A DNA stretch of 64,000 nucleotides from an uncultured Clostridia bacterium. Lineage in GTDB: Bacteria > Bacillota > Clostridia > Christensenellales > UBA3700. The stretch covers positions 1 to 64,000 of the forward strand of contig CALGRX010000020.1 in the NCBI GenBank assembly GCA_937880755.1, read 5' to 3'. Position 1 is the first letter of the stretch, and every line of letters starts with the position of its first letter. Shown piece after piece: positions 1 to 8,105 of this stretch. The notes beneath the pieces were generated by a model that did not search any database, had not been told where the DNA came from, and saw nothing but the letters and a program-made list of their open reading frames with translations. The position numbers were made by a program, and so were the translations under genes.

Positions 1-202
1 TCTCCACTATTTTGCCATATCCTATGGCAAAAGGTTGCGTGTGACGCTCGCAAGGCTCGCTATTCCGTCGCTTGTGCTCCTTACGAATCGCGTCTCCCCT
101 GTGGGTCAGTCTATATACGTAGGCTGATTTTTATTTTATATCGCGATTCTCCACTATTTTGCCATATCCTATGGCAAAAGGTTGCGTGTGACGCTCGCAA
201 GG
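1..202. repeat. 55-bp direct repeat with internal palindrome, two copies
   Basis: Positions 1-55 recur exactly at 148-202, a spacing of 147 bp. Each copy contains a perfect 9-bp inverted repeat (TTTTGCCAT, 5-nt loop, ATGGCAAAA) at 10-32 and 157-179. The 92 bp between the copies has no ORF and carries GAATCGCG near 83 and CGCGATTC near 143 as a second, longer-range inverted pair. The first copy begins at base 1, so the element may extend left of the window. It looks like an interspersed or tandem intergenic element. It is not CRISPR-like, because there are only two copies and no spacer pattern. No gene is seen in 1-349. Confidence 0.85.
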
Positions 203-284
203 ATTTAGCCTAAAAATATTGTACACGCACGAAAAGGAAAAGTCAATGTTTGAGCGTCTATTTGTGTTCCGCATAATATTGCAA

Positions 285-313
285 TAAAAAATCCGCTACG
301 TAAGCGGATTTTG
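285..313 (-). terminator. Intrinsic terminator after spoIVB
   Basis: On the minus strand a 7-9 bp stem (ATCCGCT / AGCGGAT core, 5-nt loop) is followed by a T-run. It lies about 40 nt past the spoIVB stop and closes the recN-spoIVB transcription unit. In many spore formers spo0A follows spoIVB, but it is not within these 350 bases. Confidence 0.85.
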
Positions 314-349
314 AATGTGCGAAGTATTATTGGTTAAATTATAATTCGA

Positions 350-1498
350 TTATTCGTTACACTCCTCAATCATCCATTGAGCATACAGTCCGTAGCCCTT
401 AGTCGGATCGTTGATAAACACGTGGGTTACCGCACCGACCAACATACCGTTTTGAATAATAGGACTACCACTCATACCTTGTACGATGCCACCTGTTACT
501 TTGAGGAGTTGTTGGTCAACGATACGAATTACCATACTTTTATCGCTTGCTTGTGATTGCTTGTTGGCCTTGATAATCTCTATATCGTACAATCTTGGTT
601 TACTACCGCTGACGGTAGTCAATATTTGTGCTTTTCCCGGCCTTACGGCATCTCTATGCGCTACTTGTATCGTGTTAGTTGATATGCGACGTTGATATTC
701 GCCGTATAGACCGAACTTGTTGTTTTTGGTTATGTTACCAATTGGCATAATGGTGTAATCGAATATTCCAGATAGCTCGCCTGCTTTGCCTTTTTGACCC
801 TTTTTGACGCCGGATACGTCGGCTGAGAAGATATTGCCACCACCACAGATTACGTCGTTGTTTTCGCTATCCTTGATGGGATGACCTAGACAAGCGTATT
901 TTCCGCTGTCGCCGTCAACAAACGTCATAGTGCCTATGCCGAGTACGCCGTCTTGCAGTACTAGTCCTATCCTCTTTTTGCCGTTGACGCTGTCAGTTAC
1001 GGGTGTTATTTCGTACTTAGTAATTACGCAACCGCGTCTGATGGATAAGGTAGCTTGTCCATCGCATTCGTTGAGTGCTTTTTCTACGTCTTCTTTGCAT
1101 TTGATAGGACAATCGTTGACAGCTAATAATACGTCCCCACTCTTGACGTCTATGGTTTGAGCGGGCTCTACGACGCCCTTAGAAGTAACGACTTTGCACT
1201 TGGATAAAATTATTAGACCGTCGGTCTTGAGATTGATGCCGACGGGAAAACCGCCAATATTGACCGTCTTGATTGAACTAGCCGTTGTCGTATCAAAAAC
1301 TAAATCGGGTAAAAAATAGTCGTCATAGTTGGTTGCCGCTGTACCTTCGGCTAGCTTTGAATATGCCGAAACGTCGTTGGAGTTTGCGTACCTAACTGTA
1401 CCGACAACCTCTCGAGAAAAACTAAACCCTAAGCATATCGCTAATATTATCGTTGTGAGAATGACAAAACTCGTTGTAAATTTTAGTCTTTTTGACAT
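350..1498 (-). CDS. spoIVB: SpoIVB serine peptidase (S55), sporulation signalling protease
   Basis: The 382-residue protein has an N-terminal membrane/signal segment, a PDZ domain in the first half (around the VKSGDVLLAVN stretch) and a C-terminal S55 peptidase domain with the ACLGHPI histidine region and the GMSGSP serine motif near the end. In the family, SpoIVB is secreted from the forespore and cleaves SpoIVFA to release SpoIVFB, which processes pro-SigK. An ATG 39 nt upstream is in frame, but the start at 1498 has an AAGGAG Shine-Dalgarno and fits the family N-terminus. It follows recN, the classical recN-spoIVB order. Its ribosome-binding site lies inside a hairpin (1499-1542). An intact pro-SigK gene is present at 42151-42855, so the expected end target exists. 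Confidence 0.93.
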   Translation of the reverse strand: MSKRLKFTTSFVILTTIILAICLGFSFSREVVGTVRYANSNDVSAYSKLAEGTAATNYDDYFLPDLVFDTTTASSIKTVNIGGFPVGINLKTDGLIILSKCKVVTSKGVVEPAQTIDVKSGDVLLAVNDCPIKCKEDVEKALNECDGQATLSIRRGCVITKYEITPVTDSVNGKKRIGLVLQDGVLGIGTMTFVDGDSGKYACLGHPIKDSENNDVICGGGNIFSADVSGVKKGQKGKAGELSGIFDYTIMPIGNITKNNKFGLYGEYQRRISTNTIQVAHRDAVRPGKAQILTTVSGSKPRLYDIEIIKANKQSQASDKSMVIRIVDQQLLKVTGGIVQGMSGSPIIQNGMLVGAVTHVFINDPTKGYGLYAQWMIEECNE

Positions 1499-1542
1499 AA
1501 AAAATCTCCTTGCTTTGATTAGTGTAAGAAAAAGCAAGGAGA
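1499..1542 (-). terminator. Terminator-like hairpin containing the spoIVB ribosome-binding site
   Basis: Perfect 12-bp arms at 1505-1516 and 1531-1542 (TCTCCTTGCTTT / AAAGCAAGGAGA, 14-nt loop) are followed on the minus strand by six T and then immediately by the spoIVB ATG. The 3' arm contains the AAGGAG ribosome-binding site. The structure is therefore a candidate recN terminator or attenuator, and when folded it would hide the spoIVB translation start. The stem and T-run are seen directly; regulation is inferred. Confidence 0.75.
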
Positions 1543-1562
1543 ATATACCTAAATAATCGTTA

Positions 1563-3263
1563 TTATCGTTTGGACTCGTCGGCCTGTTGCTTTAGCTCTT
1601 TGGCGTGCTCTATAGCCACCTGTGACGATTGACTGCCACCGATAAGTCTGGCAATTTCTTTGATTAACTCATCACCGTAAAGCTTAGTGAGCGTGGTGTT
1701 GGTTTCGCCGTCTTGCACGCTCTTGTCTATGAGATAGTTATGGTCAGCCATACTAGCAAGCTGAGGCAAATGCGTGATGGCTAGGACTTGTCTACTCTTG
1801 CTGATTTGGTATAGCTTTTGAGCAACAACTTGTGCGGTACGTCCACTGATACCGCTGTCTATTTCGTCAAAAATCATACTATCTACGCCTTCTAACCCGG
1901 CTAGCGTTGACTTGACTGCAAGCATAAATCTCGATAACTCGCCGCCCGATATGATTTTGCTAAGTTCTCTGACGGGTTGACCTGCGTTGGCAGAGAATAA
2001 GAATACGGGAGAGTCGAAGCCGTTGGAAGTAATCTTATCTATGAGATCTTCGTCGGTTGGCTCTACGTCAAACTTGGCGTCAAATTGACAATTTTTCATA
2101 CCAAGCTCGCTCAGCTCACTTTGGATATTGTCGCCTAGCTTACGAGCATATTTGCGCCTAAGCATACTGAGGGCAACGCTATTGTCGACGAGTAAACGCT
2201 TTTCTTGCTCGAGTTGTCGTTGCAAAATCTCCATTTGAGCTTCGCCGTCACAATAAAAGTCGTATTCTTCTTGCAACTTGTCTTTGTATTGCAAAATCTC
2301 CTCTATGCTTGAGCCGTATTTTTTCTTTAGCCTACGTATGAGGTCTAACCTTTGTTCGATATATTCGTATTGTTGTCCATCAAATTCGCACGACTCAGCC
2401 AAATCTTGCAAAGACGACGCTAAATCCTTGAGCTCCGACGTGCAACCGTCTATTCTCTCCAAGTAATCATCTATTTCGCTCACGTCGTCGCTGATTTTTT
2501 CTAATTCTTTGGTAGTAATAGACAGCCTTTCTAATACGCTACCTTCGTCTTGAGCAATGAGATTGTAAGCAGAAGAGAGTGCAGTAACGATTTTTTGAGA
2601 ATTGTTCATCATTCTGCGAGTAGCGAGCAAATCCTCTTCTTCGTCCTCTTTGAGATCGGCGTCTTCTATCTCTTTGATTTGATATGCAAGTAAATCTACG
2701 CTTTTGTTTAGCTCGGACATTGAACCGTATTTTTGCAGTCTTGACAATGTGTTGCGATATTGCGAATAATACTTAGCTTGTGCGTCTTTTAGTTCGACAA
2801 TTTCGTCTTTGCAATACTCGTCAAGCAGCGCAAGGTGATTGGAATCGTCAAGCATTGCCGTCGATTCGTGTTGTCCGTATACGTCTACGAGCGTGGACGT
2901 GATTGCTCTAAGAATTGCAAGCGTAATCTTGACACCATTGACCGAACACGTGTTTTTGCCGTCTAACGTCATTGTACGCTTGATGCACAAAATATCGTCG
3001 TCGTTGTCTACGTCTACGTTTTGCAAGACTTCTTTGGTTGCATTGCAGTCGGCTATATCGAAAGTAGCGCAAACGCTTGCTTGAGTCTGACCGTATCTAA
3101 TGAGAGATTTGTCGGCGCGTTTGCCTAGAACAAAGTTGATACTATCAATTATTATCGACTTACCTGCGCCCGTTTCGCCACTAAAAACGTTGAGTCCAAC
3201 GCCTAGTTCGACTTGAAGATTGCTGATAATTGCGATATTGTTGATGACAAGTTGTTGTAACAT
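1563..3263 (-). CDS. recN: DNA repair protein RecN (SMC-like ATPase)
   Basis: The 566 residues match the usual RecN length. A Walker A motif (GETGAGKS, residues 29-36), a long central coiled-coil region, an ABC signature (SGGELSRF, about 439-446) and Walker B (MIFDEIDSG, from about 463) give the SMC-like head-coil-head layout. The family acts in the early response to DNA double-strand breaks, bringing ends together with RecA. The gene begins 3 nt after argR stops and has no clear Shine-Dalgarno, so it is probably translated by coupling to argR. The argR-recN-spoIVB order is conserved in Firmicutes. Confidence 0.96.
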   Translation of the reverse strand: MLQQLVINNIAIISNLQVELGVGLNVFSGETGAGKSIIIDSINFVLGKRADKSLIRYGQTQASVCATFDIADCNATKEVLQNVDVDNDDDILCIKRTMTLDGKNTCSVNGVKITLAILRAITSTLVDVYGQHESTAMLDDSNHLALLDEYCKDEIVELKDAQAKYYSQYRNTLSRLQKYGSMSELNKSVDLLAYQIKEIEDADLKEDEEEDLLATRRMMNNSQKIVTALSSAYNLIAQDEGSVLERLSITTKELEKISDDVSEIDDYLERIDGCTSELKDLASSLQDLAESCEFDGQQYEYIEQRLDLIRRLKKKYGSSIEEILQYKDKLQEEYDFYCDGEAQMEILQRQLEQEKRLLVDNSVALSMLRRKYARKLGDNIQSELSELGMKNCQFDAKFDVEPTDEDLIDKITSNGFDSPVFLFSANAGQPVRELSKIISGGELSRFMLAVKSTLAGLEGVDSMIFDEIDSGISGRTAQVVAQKLYQISKSRQVLAITHLPQLASMADHNYLIDKSVQDGETNTTLTKLYGDELIKEIARLIGGSQSSQVAIEHAKELKQQADESKR

Positions 3264-3266
3264 ATA

Positions 3267-3716
3267 TTAAAAGCAGTTTTTGAGTTGTTCGGTTATGCGC
3301 TTGGCACATTCTTCATTTTTGGTAGCGATAAATATAGTGTCGTCACCCGCGATAGAGCCAATAATATCGCTTAAGGAAAGATTGTCGATAAAGGCCGCGG
3401 CAGAATTGGCGCCTCCGTGCACCGTCTTGATAACGACGAGATTTTGCGCATATTGCAAGGATACGACACTCTCTCTAAAGATATTGCCGTACTTGGTGCG
3501 GTCACCGTATGCCGCGGAGCTTACTTGAGCGTATTTGTAGCGTTTTTCTCTACCGGCTACTTTGATAAGCTCCAATTCTTTGACGTCACGAGAAGCCGTT
3601 GCTTGAGTAACCTCGCAACCCTTGGAATTGAGCATAGATACCAGCTCGTCTTGCGTATCTATCTCAAATTGGTTGATTATGTCCAAAATAAGCTGTTGTC
3701 TGTGCTTCTTATTCAT
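3267..3716 (-). CDS. argR: Arginine repressor ArgR/AhrC
   Basis: This 149-residue protein is the size of ArgR. An N-terminal winged helix (about 1-70) carries the recognition segment TQATASRDVKEL, and the C-terminal trimerisation and arginine-binding domain has GDDTIFI at 124-130. The family represses arginine synthesis and activates catabolism as an arginine-bound hexamer. No arginine genes are in the window. The position between nadK and recN matches the Bacillus ahrC locus, where the linkage is positional rather than metabolic. It overlaps the nadK stop by 8 nt and has its own GGAGAG ribosome-binding site. Confidence 0.93.
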   Translation of the reverse strand: MNKKHRQQLILDIINQFEIDTQDELVSMLNSKGCEVTQATASRDVKELELIKVAGREKRYKYAQVSSAAYGDRTKYGNIFRESVVSLQYAQNLVVIKTVHGGANSAAAFIDNLSLSDIIGSIAGDDTIFIATKNEECAKRITEQLKNCF

Positions 3717-4554
3717 TTATCTCTCCCCAATAACTTAGTTTTTTGATAAGCTTTTGATAAAAATTGACGTTGCTCATTCTAATAAATTTAGCTTGTCTAA
3801 TACTCTTTTTGACAGTAATGGTGACGGTATCGTCAAACTCGTCTACGATACGACCGTCTATAAGCAAACGCATAGCACTGTTGCCGACTCTACCTGTAAG
3901 CGTTATCGTACTGTTGCCGTTGACTACGAGTGGGCAAGAATGTAAGGTGTGAGGACAAACCATATTGATGAGTATTGCGTCGACGTCAGGCGACAAAATA
4001 GGTCCGCTGCACGCCAAAGAATATGCCGTAGAGCCCGTAGGCGTAGATACCAGCACACCGTCACCACGCATTTTGTCGGTGTAATTGCCGTCAACAGCTA
4101 TATCTACGGTGACTACGTGACAGTTGTCCTTGCTAGAAAACAAGGCTTCGTTGAGAGCGTAGTAGCTTTTGCCGTCAACTTGAACCTTAAGCATCATTCT
4201 ACTCTCTACCGAAAACTCTCTATTCAATATTTTGTCAATGGCAATATTGATTTGCTCTTGACTGATTTCGCTCAAAAAGCCTATTTTGCCCATATTGACA
4301 CCTAGCAAAGGCTTGTCGTATACCGTGCAAGCGTTGATAACTTCGAGCATAGTGCCGTCACCGCCAAACGCTACGAATACGTCACACCACAAGGCAACGG
4401 CGTCTAAATCCGATACATATTGTTTGTCAAAATAACCGTCTGCGTTGTCGCATACCAAAAAATCTACCCCACGCTCTTGCAGAAGGCTAGTAAAACGCAA
4501 ACATTCTTTGCACTCATGATCTCTGTTAAGATTGGAATAAATGCCTAATTTCAT
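3709..4554 (-). CDS. nadK: NAD kinase
   Basis: This 281-residue enzyme phosphorylates NAD to NADP in the cytoplasm. The ATP/NAD-kinase signature GGDGT lies at residues 64-68, followed by the NE motif (ALNEALF) and the glycine-rich TPTGSTAYSLACSGPI stretch that lines the NAD site. It lies between tlyA and argR, as in other Firmicutes. The start has no Shine-Dalgarno. Instead TATAAT stands exactly six bases before ATG, so the transcript is predicted to begin at or next to the start codon. Confidence 0.94.
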   Translation of the reverse strand: MKLGIYSNLNRDHECKECLRFTSLLQERGVDFLVCDNADGYFDKQYVSDLDAVALWCDVFVAFGGDGTMLEVINACTVYDKPLLGVNMGKIGFLSEISQEQINIAIDKILNREFSVESRMMLKVQVDGKSYYALNEALFSSKDNCHVVTVDIAVDGNYTDKMRGDGVLVSTPTGSTAYSLACSGPILSPDVDAILINMVCPHTLHSCPLVVNGNSTITLTGRVGNSAMRLLIDGRIVDEFDDTVTITVKKSIRQAKFIRMSNVNFYQKLIKKLSYWGEINE

Positions 4555-4589
4555 ACAGTAATTATATAATAAACTGCATAATTATACAA
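4555..4589 (-). promoter_or_regulatory. Predicted leaderless promoter of nadK
   Basis: Minus strand TTGTAT (4584-4589), 17-bp spacer, TATAAT (4561-4566), then six bases and the ATG at 4554. The -10 is perfect and the -35 keeps only TTG. With a start site about 7 nt past the -10, the mRNA would begin at the ATG. The -35 lies partly in the 3' end of tlyA. Confidence 0.55.
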
Positions 4590-5304
4590 TAATTTTGGCA
4601 AGATAAATCAAAAATTCTATATTTTTTTTATTTTTTATTGGGGCTGTGGTCGTGCCATAGAGAGTAAATCCAAGAGATACGGCGTAATCGCATACGTCTT
4701 GTAGCACCATTTGGCGCACCTTTGGATCGGTAACGATGCCCTTTTTGCTGAGGTTGCTCTTGCCCGCTTCAAATTGCGGTTTGACAAGACAAATGGTTTC
4801 TCCTCCGTCTTTGAGCAACTCAAAAACGGTAGGAAGAAGATATTTGAGGGATATAAAACTGACGTCAACGCAACAAAAATCACACTTTTCGCCAAGGTCT
4901 TGCGAGGTAAGATTTCTAGCGTTAGTCCTATCCTTGACGACTACTCTATTATCGTTTTTTAGTCTATCGTCAAAGGCACATTCTCCCACGTCAACCGCGT
5001 AGACTTTGTTAGCTCCGTGTTGCAACAGACAATCGGTAAAACCACCGTTTGAAGCGCCGATATCTACGCATATTTTGCCACTTGGGTCGTAAGAAAAATC
5101 GTCAAGAGCCTTTTGGAGCTTGTCTCCGCCAATAGAAGCGTATCGAAAACTATTATTGATTGTTACCACGTCGTCGGGCTTGACGTCGTAGGACGCCTTG
5201 GTAAGTTGCTTGCCGTTGCACAAAATCATACCTTCTTTGAGCATTTGTTGCGCTTTGGCACGAGATAAATCGTGGTTGCTAACTAAATATAAATCAATGC
5301 GCAT
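4582..5304 (-). CDS. tlyA: TlyA family 2'-O-methyltransferase (S4 plus FtsJ-like domain)
   Basis: An N-terminal S4 RNA-binding domain (about 1-60, RIDLYLV...SRAKAQQML) is followed by an FtsJ/RrmJ-type methyltransferase with the SAM motif VDIGASNGGFT at about 80-90. The 240-residue length is typical. Characterised TlyA proteins 2'-O-methylate rRNA and some are called hemolysins; here rRNA modification is the likely role. The start overlaps the dxs stop by 11 nt, so the two are probably translationally coupled. Confidence 0.92.
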   Translation of the reverse strand: MRIDLYLVSNHDLSRAKAQQMLKEGMILCNGKQLTKASYDVKPDDVVTINNSFRYASIGGDKLQKALDDFSYDPSGKICVDIGASNGGFTDCLLQHGANKVYAVDVGECAFDDRLKNDNRVVVKDRTNARNLTSQDLGEKCDFCCVDVSFISLKYLLPTVFELLKDGGETICLVKPQFEAGKSNLSKKGIVTDPKVRQMVLQDVCDYAVSLGFTLYGTTTAPIKNKKNIEFLIYLAKIIV

Positions 5305-7000
5305 AGTGAGTAACTATAAAATCCAATATACTCTTGCAATCAAGTGAATAGTCGGCTAAAATTTCGCCCTTACCGGCTTGCGAATGAGTGCCGTCGCCAA
5401 GATTGAGTTCAATTACGTGAGTACCCAAGTTTCGATTGGCATAATAATTGCCAATAGCTTCGCCCAAAGAGCCTCGCCGAACGTTGTCTTCCAATACGAC
5501 AACGGTAGTGTCCTTGACTAAATCTAAAGCGTCAAGGTCAATAGGTTTTACAAATCGCGCATTGATTAGATTGACGTTATATCCTTGCTTTCGTGCCTCC
5601 GTTACGGCATCGTAAGCTTGCTCTACGACCGTTGCGCCACCTGCTATGAGAGTAATTGTATTGGTCTTGGAATAACGCAAAAACTCGTACTTACCAAGCT
5701 CTATAGCTGCGTGTGAGTCGTATATCGTCTTTATATCTCCTTTTGGGTACCTGATGACGGTAGGATGATCGAGTGACAAGGCAAAATCCATCATATCGTC
5801 AAGCTCAAGATAATCTTTGGGTTGCATAACGACGATATTAGGCATACAAGCAAGGAAGGATACGTCGTATATTCCTTGATGAGTTTCGCCGTCTTCGCCT
5901 ACTATTCCGCTTCTATCCTCACAAATAATTACCGGCAAATCGTTGAGACATACGTCGTGCAATAGATTGTCGAAAGCTCTCTGCAAAAATGAGGAATATA
6001 CGGCAAAGATAGGGCGTTTTCCGCCAAGTGCAAGTCCGCTAGCCATTGTTACCGCGTGCCCCTCTGCTATGCCTACGTCAACGAAACGATCGGGATATAG
6101 TCTGGCAAATTCATTGAGTCCCACACCTTCTTTCATTGCGGCGGTAATAGCCCAAATATCTTGATTTTTACTAGCTAGATCTACGATTTTGTCGCCAAAA
6201 GTACTGCTAAATGTCTTTTGGAGCGAAGAAGTACTATAGCCATGATAAGCTACCGGATCTTGCTCCGCCGGCGCGTAACCTTTACCTTTGACGGTACTAA
6301 CGTGAATTACTACGGATGTCGTCGACTCTTTGGCGTATTGCAACGCCTTAATCAGTTGATTGAAATCGTGTCCGTCAATACTGCCGTAAAAATCTAGTCC
6401 AATCTCTTGCAAAGATTTGCCCTCTTGACTCTTGCTAAGTTGCGACAAATAATAAGATACGAAGCCTTGATTGTAAGAAATGGAAAGTTTGTTGTCGTTT
6501 ATTATAATTATTTGCTTGTTTTTGTTGACGGCTATATCGTTGAGAGCTTCGTAAATCAGTCCACCCGTCATTGCGCCGTCTCCTACTACTGAGATTATCT
6601 CGCAATCGTGCATAGCTCTAGACAGACCGCAAGCAATCGAAAGCGAGGTGGATGCATGTCCCGTGTTGGCTACGTCGTAGTCGCTCTCTTCCCTCTTTGG
6701 GAAACCTGCTATACCTTTGCTACGTCTAAGGCGAGCAAAGCCGTCGAGCCTGCCCGTAAGTATTTTGTGTGCGTAGCATTGGTGCCCTACGTCAAAAATA
6801 AGTTTGTCCTTAGGAAAATCAAATACGTAATGCAACGCTACGACCAATTCAACTACGCCGAGATTAGAAGAAAGATGACCACCGTTGACTAGCACGGAAT
6901 CAACGATGACGCCACGAATTTCGTCACTGAGAAACTCTAGTTGACGGGTATTTAGTTTTTTGACGCCACCTTCTTTGGTGACTTGCTCTAAAATCTTCAT
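5294..7000 (-). CDS. dxs: 1-deoxy-D-xylulose-5-phosphate synthase (compact form)
   Basis: This thiamine-diphosphate enzyme condenses pyruvate and glyceraldehyde-3-phosphate, the first step of the MEP pathway. The catalytic His region GGHLSSNLG is near residue 42 and the ThDP motif GDGAMTGG is at 140-147. The transketolase pyrimidine-binding domain follows (DVGIAEGHAV), then the C-terminal domain. At 568 residues it is about 50 shorter than common DXS; the gap falls after NQGFVSYYLSQL, where a longer linker normally precedes YGPIDGHD (here YGSIDGHD). dxr, ispG and ispA are also in the window. No Shine-Dalgarno is seen upstream. Confidence 0.96.
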   Translation of the reverse strand: MKILEQVTKEGGVKKLNTRQLEFLSDEIRGVIVDSVLVNGGHLSSNLGVVELVVALHYVFDFPKDKLIFDVGHQCYAHKILTGRLDGFARLRRSKGIAGFPKREESDYDVANTGHASTSLSIACGLSRAMHDCEIISVVGDGAMTGGLIYEALNDIAVNKNKQIIIINDNKLSISYNQGFVSYYLSQLSKSQEGKSLQEIGLDFYGSIDGHDFNQLIKALQYAKESTTSVVIHVSTVKGKGYAPAEQDPVAYHGYSTSSLQKTFSSTFGDKIVDLASKNQDIWAITAAMKEGVGLNEFARLYPDRFVDVGIAEGHAVTMASGLALGGKRPIFAVYSSFLQRAFDNLLHDVCLNDLPVIICEDRSGIVGEDGETHQGIYDVSFLACMPNIVVMQPKDYLELDDMMDFALSLDHPTVIRYPKGDIKTIYDSHAAIELGKYEFLRYSKTNTITLIAGGATVVEQAYDAVTEARKQGYNVNLINARFVKPIDLDALDLVKDTTVVVLEDNVRRGSLGEAIGNYYANRNLGTHVIELNLGDGTHSQAGKGEILADYSLDCKSILDFIVTHYAH

Positions 7001-7030
7001 ATTGTTCGATATAATTATATGTCAAATAAT

Positions 7031-7059
7031 AATATATATTAGTATAGCCTATGAGTCAA
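7031..7059 (-). promoter_or_regulatory. Candidate SigA promoter before dxs
   Basis: Minus strand TTGACT (7054-7059), 17-bp spacer, TATATT (7031-7036), about 30 nt before the dxs ATG. The -35 lies in the last codons of ispA. This would let dxs-tlyA be transcribed separately from the upstream nusB-folD-xse-ispA genes. Confidence 0.5.
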
Positions 7060-7914
7060 GTATTTGGCAAATTGAATGAGATTGTCTGCTCGCGAGCCAT
7101 ACGGCGAGATTGCCTCAATAGCACGACGTAGCATTTCTTCGATAGTTTGACGGCAACGCTCTTCTCCGGCGACTGCCGTGTAAGTCTTTTTGTTTTGCTG
7201 AGCGTCCTTGCCTATAGACTTGCCTAGCTCGGCGCTGGTAGAATTCAAATCGAGAAGGTCGTCAACGAGCTGGAAAATTATGCCTATGCGCTCGGCGTAT
7301 TCTTCGACTGCCTCGATGAGTTTGTCGTCTGCTCCGCATTTGATACAACTGCCGACTAGCGCCGCTTTGATGAGTTTGCCCGTCTTGAGGCTGTTAAGCA
7401 ACTGAATTGAGTCTAAGTCAACCTGCTCGTCGGTATTGGCTACGTCTAAAGCTTGTCCGCCTATCATACCTCTAATTCCCGCACAATCGGCAACGTACTT
7501 GACTGCCTTGACGTCGCTCGCGCTGTTACAACACAAAAGCAAAGTTTCAAACGCCATATTGAGAAGTCCGTCCCCCGCCAAAACTGCCATATCTTGACCG
7601 AACTTGACGTGAGTGGTTGGTTTGCCTCGTCTTAGCACGTCGTTATCCATACACGGCAAATCATCGTGAACTAACGAATAAGAATGTATCATCTCAACGC
7701 CTAGCGCAAAATAATCTACCTCTTTTGCCTCACTACCACAAAGCTCGGCGCCGAGATATACCAGCAAAGGTCGTATTCTCTTTCCGCCGTCTAAAATGCT
7801 GTATGAAACGGCTTGCTTGATGCTGTCGATAGGACAATCGTAATCTAGTATATATCTACCTAGCAAATCTTCAAATCGTTGTAGGTAAGCTTTGACGGTT
7901 AGGTCGTAAGTCAA
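7039..7914 (-). CDS. ispA: Polyprenyl synthetase (farnesyl/geranylgeranyl diphosphate synthase)
   Basis: This 291-residue trans-prenyltransferase has the GGKRIRP motif (43-49), the first aspartate-rich motif DDLPCMDND (84-92) and the second DDLLD (in FQLVDDLLDLN). It elongates DMAPP with IPP, probably to C15, the primer for UppS (32567-33271). The stop overlaps nothing, while its start overlaps xseB by 4 nt (ATGA type). The xseA-xseB-ispA-dxs order is classical. The exact chain length cannot be told from sequence alone. Confidence 0.93.
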   Translation of the reverse strand: MTYDLTVKAYLQRFEDLLGRYILDYDCPIDSIKQAVSYSILDGGKRIRPLLVYLGAELCGSEAKEVDYFALGVEMIHSYSLVHDDLPCMDNDVLRRGKPTTHVKFGQDMAVLAGDGLLNMAFETLLLCCNSASDVKAVKYVADCAGIRGMIGGQALDVANTDEQVDLDSIQLLNSLKTGKLIKAALVGSCIKCGADDKLIEAVEEYAERIGIIFQLVDDLLDLNSTSAELGKSIGKDAQQNKKTYTAVAGEERCRQTIEEMLRRAIEAISPYGSRADNLIQFAKYLTHRLY

Positions 7915-8105
7915 TCTACTACCTCTTCTTTGCCCTCTTTGAGCATTGTTATTTTAGCCTCGGCGTTTTTGATAATTTGGGTGCAAAAGTTGCTGAGCTC
8001 TACGCCTTTTTCGTATAATTGCACGAGCTCCTCAAAGCTTGTCTTCGGGTCTTCCATTTTTGCTATAATGCTTTCTAATTCTTTCATTGATTGTTCAAAT
8101 TTCAT
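7911..8105 (-). CDS. xseB: Exodeoxyribonuclease VII small subunit
   Basis: A 64-residue helical protein with the XseB pattern: SMKELESIIAKMED, then FEELVQLYEKGVELSNFC. It binds XseA in the multisubunit exonuclease VII that degrades single-stranded DNA. It overlaps xseA by 11 nt upstream and ispA by 4 nt downstream, indicating tight coupling. Confidence 0.93.
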   Translation of the reverse strand: MKFEQSMKELESIIAKMEDPKTSFEELVQLYEKGVELSNFCTQIIKNAEAKITMLKEGKEEVVD

